Shown: piece by piece, positions 58,793 through 64,000 of the stretch
How the letters are laid out: each line of letters opens with the position of its first letter
Numbering within the stretch: the stretch's first letter is position 1
NCBI GenBank assembly: GCA_910588135.1
Contig: CAJUOT010000010.1
Location: 1-64,000, forward strand
Source: an uncultured Oscillospiraceae bacterium
Lineage (GTDB): Bacteria; Bacillota; Clostridia; Oscillospirales; Oscillospiraceae
Length of the DNA stretch: 64,000 bases
Reading direction: 5' to 3'
The notes under the pieces: generated by a model
Database searches by the model: none
What the model saw: the letters and a program-made list of their open reading frames with translations, nothing else
What the model was told of the DNA's origin: nothing
Translations under genes and position numbers: made by a program

Positions 58793-59811
58793 CAGACCGT
58801 CCCTCCTTCCAGGGCGATGGCATGGCAGATGCCTGGGATTGATTCCCCCTGCATGGTGGCGGTGGGGGAGTGGAGCGCCCCCGTGGGGCAGAACAGGATA
58901 CGGTTCCACCGCCCCGCCAGCAGCCCGGGCAGCAGGTAGCCGCACAGCACCGACGCGGAGCAGCCGCAGCCCGACGCCCCGGCGTGGACATCCTGCCGCT
59001 CCCGGTCAAAGAGCAGCAGGCCGCAGTCGTTGTAGTTGGACAGCGGCACGCCGTCCCTGGAGAAGAAGTCGGACACGATCTCGTGGCCCAGCTGGCCCAG
59101 GTCCCCGGTGACGATCAGGTCGTAGTAGTCCGGGGCCAGCCCGGTGTCCTCAAAGTGGGCTTTCAGGGTCTCATAGGCCGCGGGGGCCATGGCGGCCCCC
59201 ATATTGTTGGCGTCCTTGATGCCCTTGTCCACCACCCTGCCCACCGTCACCCGGGCCACTCGGGGGCCAGGGCGGACGTCGCTGGTCACAATGACCGCCC
59301 CGGCGGCAGTGGCCGTCCACTGGGCGGTGGGGGTGCGCTGGGAGCCGTATTCCAGCGGCGTGCGGTACTGCCGCTCCGCCGAGCAGAAGTGGGACGAGGT
59401 GACGGCGGCGGCATATTTCCCGTGCCCGCCGCTGAGCAGCAGCGCCGCCAGCGCCAGACTCTCCCCCATGGTGGAACAGGCCCCGTACAGCCCGAAAAAG
59501 GGGACCTCCGCCGTCCGGGCCGAATACCCCGAGCCGATGCACTGGTTGAGCAGGTCCCCCGCCAGCAGCACATCCAGGTCCGCCGTTTTCAGCCCCGCCC
59601 GCTTCAGCGCCGCGTCCAGGGCCAGCTGCTGCATGGCCGACTCTGACTTCTCCCAGGTGGTGCAGCCGAAGGCGTCGTCCTGGCTGATGTGGTCGAAGTG
59701 CCGGCCCAGCGGCCCCTCGGCCTCCTTCTTTCCGGCGGCGGAGCCGTGGCCGATCACCACAGGGGGCTGCCCCGGCTGGAAGGTCTGCCGCCCCAGCTTT
59801 TGATTGTCCAT
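58792..59811 (-). CDS. spoVAD: Stage V sporulation protein AD
   Basis: The protein has 339 residues from ATG 59811 (AAGGAAG upstream). It has a thiolase-type fold with the family motifs DDAFGCTTWEKSE, GLYGACSTMGESLA and CSAERQYRTPLEYGSQRTPTAQWTATAAGA. SpoVAD binds dipicolinic acid on the spore inner membrane. It is first in a two-gene unit; the divergent gene at 60033 starts 220 bases away, so no spoVAC fits in between. Confidence 0.96.
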   Translation of the reverse strand: MDNQKLGRQTFQPGQPPVVIGHGSAAGKKEAEGPLGRHFDHISQDDAFGCTTWEKSESAMQQLALDAALKRAGLKTADLDVLLAGDLLNQCIGSGYSARTAEVPFFGLYGACSTMGESLALAALLLSGGHGKYAAAVTSSHFCSAERQYRTPLEYGSQRTPTAQWTATAAGAVIVTSDVRPGPRVARVTVGRVVDKGIKDANNMGAAMAPAAYETLKAHFEDTGLAPDYYDLIVTGDLGQLGHEIVSDFFSRDGVPLSNYNDCGLLLFDRERQDVHAGASGCGCSASVLCGYLLPGLLAGRWNRILFCPTGALHSPTATMQGESIPGICHAIALEGGTV

Positions 59812-60032
59812 GGAAGTGACTTCCTTTCCTTCGCTGGCGTATCCCGCGCGATTTTCCCTTAGTGTGCGCCATCGTGGAAAATTCATACGCGCAGAAAGAT
59901 TTGACAGCAAAGGCGGCTTTGTCTCTGGTCAAGCGGGAAGAATGGTGCTATAATATCAAAAAGCCGTATTCACAGCCTCCAATCTATCTCACAACCGCCG
60001 CGGCCCGCGGAAAATTCCGGGAGGGATCGCCC

Positions 60033-60647
60033 ATGTCCGAAGCCACCCGCTCCATCGGCTATATCTGCCCCGTGTGCGGACAGGCAGTCGTCGCCCAGCG
60101 CACCGCCTTCCAGCTCGCCGCCGGGGACAGCGCCCTGCCCTGCCCCTGCGGCAAGTCCGAGCTGCGCTTCACCCAGCTGGACGGCCGGTGCGAGGTCACC
60201 GTACCCTGCCTGTTCTGCGCCCGGGACCACACCGCCGTGTGCGCCAGCCACGCCCTGCTCCACCAGAAGCTGCTGGCCCTGTCCTGCCCCGCCTCCGGCC
60301 TGGGCATCTGCTGCATCGGCGAGGAGGGCCCCGTGTTCCACGCCATGGAGCAGCTGGAGCGCGCCGTGGACAAGCTCCGGCTGGACGGCCAGACCGGGGC
60401 GCGGGGCGCGTTTCTGGACGGGGTGGTCATGGAGGAGACCCTGGCCGAGCTCCGGGACATCGCCGCCCGGGGCGGCATATCCTGCGCCTGCGGCAGCACC
60501 GACTACGGCGTCAAGGTGGGTTTTTCCGCCGTGGATCTGATGTGCGCCCGCTGCGGCGCGGCCCTGCGCCTGAGCGCCGCCACCCCCGACGACCTGGCCG
60601 CCCTGTGCGCCCGGGATTCCCTCACCATCCCTGGAAAGAAGGCGTAG
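60033..60647 (+). CDS. Zinc-ribbon protein of unknown function
   Basis: The protein has 204 residues from ATG 60033, six bases from GGGAGGG; the longer upstream frame lacks such a site. Four pairs of metal-ligand cysteines are visible: CPVCG (15-19 region), CPCGK, CLFCARDH, CACGSTDYG and CARCG near the end. The pattern suggests two or more zinc ribbons and a nucleic-acid or protein-binding role. It is four bases from the thioesterase gene. No better-known family is recognised. Confidence 0.75.
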   Translation: MSEATRSIGYICPVCGQAVVAQRTAFQLAAGDSALPCPCGKSELRFTQLDGRCEVTVPCLFCARDHTAVCASHALLHQKLLALSCPASGLGICCIGEEGPVFHAMEQLERAVDKLRLDGQTGARGAFLDGVVMEETLAELRDIAARGGISCACGSTDYGVKVGFSAVDLMCARCGAALRLSAATPDDLAALCARDSLTIPGKKA

Positions 60648-60651
60648 ACCC

Positions 60652-61404
60652 TTGAGCACGTTTTATGAAATGAACTTCCGGGTGGACTCCCGGGACGTGG
60701 ACCTGTTCAACCAGTGCCGCCCCTCCGCCCTGCTGGGCTACCTCCAGGAGGCCGCCACCCAGGCCGCCCTGGCCCTCCACGCCTCCGGCCCCGAGATCCG
60801 CGCAAAATACAACTGCCTGTGGATGGTGGCCCGCTCCTGGCTGGAGCTGGACGCCCCCCTGCGCTGGAACGACCCCCTCACCGTCAAAACATGGCACCGG
60901 GGCGCCTCCGGCGCCTCCTCCTACCGGGACTTCGACCTGTTCCGGGACGGAACCCCCATCGGCCAGGGCACCTCCCAGTGGGTCATGGTGGACGCGGACA
61001 GCCGCGCCCTGTTCCGCATGAAAAACCTGACCGAGTTCCAGGGCACCGACGGCGGCGCGCTCAACAAGTCCGTCCGCCTGCGCCGCCCCGCCCTGCCCGA
61101 CGCCTTCGACAGCCGGGTGCGCCGGGACCTGCGCTACTCCGACACCGACATCAACGGCCACGTCAACAACACCCATTACGCCGACTTCGCCTGCGACAGC
61201 CTCCACCTGGAGGCGCTGGGCCGGGACAAGTTCGTGCGCTCCTTCCAGATCGGCTACACCGGCGAGTGCCGCGCGGGCGAGACCATCTGGGTAGACACCG
61301 CCGTCCGGGGGGACGGGCTGTTCGCCCGGGGCCAGGGGGAGGACGGCGGCGAACGGTTCGATTTCGCCCTGGAATTGGACACTCTTCCGAAAAATGACAG
61401 ATAA
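60652..61404 (+). CDS. Acyl-[acyl-carrier-protein] thioesterase (FatA/FatB type)
   Basis: The protein has 250 residues from TTG 60652 (AAGAAGG upstream). It has two hotdog domains. The catalytic-type motif of the second is DTDINGHVNNTHYADF, and the first has NQCRPSALLGYLQEAATQAALAL. Such enzymes release fatty acids from ACP and set chain length, also feeding anaerobic fatty-acid or lipid exchange. It follows a zinc-ribbon gene with a 4-base gap. Confidence 0.9.
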   Translation: MSTFYEMNFRVDSRDVDLFNQCRPSALLGYLQEAATQAALALHASGPEIRAKYNCLWMVARSWLELDAPLRWNDPLTVKTWHRGASGASSYRDFDLFRDGTPIGQGTSQWVMVDADSRALFRMKNLTEFQGTDGGALNKSVRLRRPALPDAFDSRVRRDLRYSDTDINGHVNNTHYADFACDSLHLEALGRDKFVRSFQIGYTGECRAGETIWVDTAVRGDGLFARGQGEDGGERFDFALELDTLPKNDR

Positions 61405-61527
61405 TTCCCCTTGTCCCGGAAAACTTAATCCTTTTGTAACAAATATTTGCGAACTTTTGTAACGACTTCCCGTTATCCTAATACTCGCAAGAGACGCTTT
61501 TCTTTTTCATTCTATCCTCCATCCTTC

Positions 61528-61589
61528 GGGCCGGGGCGGAAACGCCCCGGCCCATCCTTTCTGCCCCGGCCTTGCGCCGGGGTTTTTTT
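61528..61589. terminator. Tandem terminator hairpins between convergent genes
   Basis: A first perfect stem GGGCCGGGGCG (61528-61553) and a second CCCCGGC stem followed by seven T (61564-61589) lie between the thioesterase and the HTH gene. The 120 bases before them, from the thioesterase stop, show no clear feature. Confidence 0.88.
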
Positions 61590-61595
61590 CTGCCC

Positions 61596-61895
61596 CTAGT
61601 CCTTCAGCGCGCGCACCAGCTCCGCCACCAGCGCGGCGTTCCCCGGCGACAGGGCGTCCAGGCTGATCAGGTGCCGGTACTCCGGGCTGCGCCTGCCGCT
61701 GAGGCCCAGCAGGTAGTCCGACGACACCCCGTAAATCTGGGACAGCTTGACGAGCACCTCGTAGGACGGCTGCCGCAGCCCGTTTTCATAGGCGGACACC
61801 ACCGACGCCGTCACCCCCAGCCGCCCGGCCACCTGCCCCTGCTTCCATCCCCGCTCCAGCCGCAGCTCCCGCAGCCGCTTCGCCAGGTCAACCAT
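61596..61895 (-). CDS. Small XRE-family HTH regulator
   Basis: The protein has 99 residues. An N-terminal HTH (LRELRLERGWKQGQVAGRLGVTASVVSAYENG) is followed by the family end segment SYEVLVKLSQIYGVSSDYLLGLSGR and a short tail. It is divergent from the SLH protein gene, with a palindrome between them, so it may control that gene and itself. Confidence 0.88.
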   Translation of the reverse strand: MVDLAKRLRELRLERGWKQGQVAGRLGVTASVVSAYENGLRQPSYEVLVKLSQIYGVSSDYLLGLSGRRSPEYRHLISLDALSPGNAALVAELVRALKD

Positions 61896-61918
61896 CAGAA
61901 ATTCCCCCTTTCCGACAG

Positions 61919-61934
61919 TGTAGCGGATTCTACA
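61919..61934. promoter_or_regulatory. Palindrome between the HTH and SLH genes
   Basis: TGTAGCGGATTCTACA is a 5-6-5 inverted repeat, placed 24 bases before the HTH start codon and 30 bases before the SLH promoter. Candidate operator. Confidence 0.5.
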
Positions 61935-61963
61935 TTTCTGTTGGTGTTTTATTCATCTGATGG

Positions 61964-61992
61964 TTGACTTTTCAGGTGCGAGGGTGTACATT
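61964..61992 (+). promoter_or_regulatory. Promoter of the SLH protein gene
   Basis: TTGACT and TACATT are separated by 17 bases, 65 bases before the start codon. Confidence 0.7.
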
Positions 61993-62056
61993 ATTGGCAT
62001 GGCTTTGCGCTTCAAAAGCCCTAATGAAAAAATTCCAGATGGAAGGAGACTAAACT

Positions 62057-64000
62057 ATGAAGCACACCAAGAATAGGGTCGCGGCTCTGCTGCTGGCCCT
62101 GGCGATGGTATTATCCCTGATGCCCATGGCGTTCGCCGCCGATGAGTACCCGGATATGCCTGCCGAGGACGATCCGTCCTACGCCGCCGTGAAGTCCGCC
62201 ATTGACAACAAGATCATGACCGGCGAAAACGGCGAACTCAAGCTGGAGGGCACCATTCTGCGCTCCACCGTTTCCAAGATGGTCGTTACCGCCTTCGCCG
62301 CCAAGGGCGAGGCCGACCTGAGCGGCTATCCCGACGTGGACAGCGAGGCGTGGTACGCCGCCTGGATGGCCAAGGCCAACCAGATGGGCATCATGACCGG
62401 CACCAGCGGCAAGATGAACCCCAGCAATGAGGTCACCCTGGCCGAGGTCGCCGCCATGCTGGTCCGCGCCCTGGGCCTGCCCCTGGACAAGGACGCCAAG
62501 CTTGAGGGCGTGGCCGACTGGGCCGCCCCCTACATCAAGGCCCTGATCGACGCCGGCTACCTCGACGCCGAGGACGCCGCCGACGCCGGCAAGCCCATGT
62601 CCCGCGGCGCTTTTGCCGAGGTCATCTACAAGGTGTCCGGCGAGGGCAACTACGTCTCCGAGGGTGAGATCACCGAGGACGTGGACGGCAACCTGGTCAT
62701 CACCGGCCCCGTGTCCCTGAAGGGCATCACCGTCAAGGGCGACATCATCATCGCTGACGGCGTGGACGCCGACTCCATCGTGCTGGACGACGTTACGGTC
62801 GAGGGCCGCCTGGTGGTCCGCGGCGCGAAGGAAGTCTCCCTGACCAACGGCACCACCGCCGCCGCCACCGTGGTGGCCAAGACTGCCGACGAGGTCACCC
62901 TGAAGGCTGACACCACCTCCGACGCCGGCGACATCGCCGTGGCCGGCACCAACGGCAAGGCCGCCGACAAGGTGACCCTGGACATGGCCGAGCCCAAGGC
63001 CACCGTCACCGTGGCCACCGACGTGGCCGTGCAGAACGCCGAGGGCGGCGAGGTCACCCTGGCCGCCGACGTCAAGCTGACCGTGGAGAGCGGCACCGTG
63101 GCCAGCGTCACCGTGGCCGACGGCGCCAAGCCCGCCGTTGAGGTCGCCAAGGACGCCACCATCGAGAAGGTCACCACCAACTCCGACCTGACCATCACCG
63201 GCGAGGGCACCGTCACCGAGAAGGCGGGCTCCGGCACCGTCACCGACGCCGAGGGCAACGAGGTCGCCGGCTCCGACGAGCCCGCCGAGGTTCCCACCGT
63301 CAGCGGCACCCCCGAGCCCGCCGACCCCAACGTCCCCTCCAATCCCACCCACACCCATCAGTACAGCGACACCCCCACCTCGTTCGACGCCACCCGCCAC
63401 GTTTACACCTGCGCGGACAAGGCGGCTGTGGGCAGCGAGGGCGACGACAACTACGTGCCCGCCTTTGAGGGCTGCGGCGCGGTGAGGTATGAGAACCACA
63501 ACACCGACGGCGCCGAGGTGAAGGTCGGCGAGACCGTCATCGGCCACAAGTGCACCTGCGGCTTCAGCGCTGTTGTCACCCCCACTGTGACCGAGGGCGA
63601 TGGCGGCGACAGCAACTGTGCCGACGGCAAACACACGTGGGTCGTCAAGGCTGACGCTGAGGGCGACGGCCCTGCCACCTGCGAAGCCCCCGGCCGGAAG
63701 ACCTATGTGTGCGCCAAGGCGGAGGACGGCTGCACCGCCACCAAGGTGGAGGCACTGCCCGCCACCGGCCACAGCCTGACCCCGGCCGGCAGTGTGGCCG
63801 CCACCTGTAATGCCGATGGCAAGACCCTCTTCAAGTGCACCAACACCGACTGTACGCTGGACGGCAGCACGGAGGAAAAGTCCGTGGTTAAGCCCATCCC
63901 CGCCACCGGCAACCACACCTGGAAGCAGACCAGCGTTACCCCCGCCACCTGCGCTGCGGAGGGCCACTACACCTATACCTGCACTGTGTGTAGCACAGAG
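62057..64000 (+). CDS. SLH-domain surface protein with CxxC-type repeats (3' end outside window)
   Basis: The frame is open from ATG 62057 (GGAAGGAG upstream) to the last base, 648 codons. It has a signal peptide 1-28 (AFA cleavage), and SLH-type repeats at about 40-85, 88-140 (YPDVDSEAWYAAWMAKANQMGI) and 145-195, which anchor it to the cell wall. From 205 to 425 follow repetitive beta-rich segments (VTVKGDIIIADGVDADSI, TVATDVAVQNAEGGEVTLAADVK). From 433 short Cys repeats of the type ATCxxxGxxxYxCxxxxC...PATGH follow. Codon use is extremely biased, which suggests very high expression as the main S-layer or surface protein. Confidence 0.88.
   Translation, partial: MKHTKNRVAALLLALAMVLSLMPMAFAADEYPDMPAEDDPSYAAVKSAIDNKIMTGENGELKLEGTILRSTVSKMVVTAFAAKGEADLSGYPDVDSEAWYAAWMAKANQMGIMTGTSGKMNPSNEVTLAEVAAMLVRALGLPLDKDAKLEGVADWAAPYIKALIDAGYLDAEDAADAGKPMSRGAFAEVIYKVSGEGNYVSEGEITEDVDGNLVITGPVSLKGITVKGDIIIADGVDADSIVLDDVTVEGRLVVRGAKEVSLTNGTTAAATVVAKTADEVTLKADTTSDAGDIAVAGTNGKAADKVTLDMAEPKATVTVATDVAVQNAEGGEVTLAADVKLTVESGTVASVTVADGAKPAVEVAKDATIEKVTTNSDLTITGEGTVTEKAGSGTVTDAEGNEVAGSDEPAEVPTVSGTPEPADPNVPSNPTHTHQYSDTPTSFDATRHVYTCADKAAVGSEGDDNYVPAFEGCGAVRYENHNTDGAEVKVGETVIGHKCTCGFSAVVTPTVTEGDGGDSNCADGKHTWVVKADAEGDGPATCEAPGRKTYVCAKAEDGCTATKVEALPATGHSLTPAGSVAATCNADGKTLFKCTNTDCTLDGSTEEKSVVKPIPATGNHTWKQTSVTPATCAAEGHYTYTCTVCSTE

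Noticed and set aside
62111..63967. Long open frame (618 codons) on the minus strand with Gly-rich repeats
   Set aside because: Antisense to the SLH surface protein, whose signal peptide and SLH motifs and ribosome site show the real strand.
1..64000. tRNA or rRNA genes
   Set aside because: No cloverleaf-like segments with GGTTCGAATCC-type arms or conserved rRNA stretches were noticed on either strand; a covariance-model search would be decisive.

Overview
The window looks like chromosomal DNA of a high-GC, endospore-forming member of the Clostridia, most like the gut Oscillospiraceae (Flavonifractor / Lawsonibacter-like). The evidence is Firmicutes-type gene content (spoIIAA-spoIIAB-sigF, spoVAD-spoVAE, YqeG, RlmH, a T-box leader, a CIRCE element, an SLH surface protein), very GC-rich third codon positions and strong AGGAGG ribosome sites. 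No rRNA, tRNA, CRISPR array, integrase or transposase was seen. Apart from a few compact repeats the DNA is densely coding, and no gene-free stretch exceeds about 380 bases. Layout: 1-5.3 kb holds the end of an FtsX-like permease, a GH18-like orphan, a translationally coupled trio (YqeG phosphatase, TIM-barrel endonuclease-IV-like protein, small membrane protein), an M24 peptidase and a polysaccharide deacetylase. 5.3-10.4 kb has EF-P, an Lrp regulator with its aminotransferase, a ThrH-type phosphatase and a DUF1015 protein, with two kinds of short palindromic repeat between them. 10.4-15 kb has two tiny membrane proteins and a T-box operon of two YcxB-like proteins and valS. 15-16.6 kb is the sigma-F operon. 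17-27.5 kb has glnS, a lipoprotein, a YitT transporter and a divergent type IIA topoisomerase pair split by a secreted copper-amine-oxidase-N domain protein. 27.7-31 kb has a membrane HTH regulator with its partner, a flavin reductase and YchF. 31-40 kb is a lower-GC catabolic operon on the minus strand. 40-47 kb has a GH13 enzyme, RlmH, a WalJ-like MBL protein, MurA and HtpG. 47-57 kb has two ECF sigma modules, Gls24, a DAK2/YloV protein, an autoregulated HTH and membrane-protein operon, RluA, a rhomboid protease and an HPr. 57-64 kb has a YbaK deacylase, SpoVAD/AE, an acyl-ACP thioesterase and the start of a large SLH protein that runs off the window. The most distinctive system is the eight-gene operon at 31098-39978. 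Its first gene is a single protein made of a LacI-type DNA-binding and sugar-sensing regulator fused to a full ribokinase. It is followed by an ABC solute-binding protein, three different nucleoside hydrolases, two permeases and a second stand-alone ribokinase, with no ATPase gene. A clean promoter with a 14-bp palindrome at the likely transcript start lies in front. The simplest reading is a nucleoside or ribosyl-compound uptake and salvage pathway: import, cleavage to base plus ribose, ribose phosphorylation, and control by a protein that can both sense and phosphorylate the sugar. One of the three hydrolases has lost most of the acidic residues that normally bind calcium, so it may be a non-catalytic or repurposed subunit.
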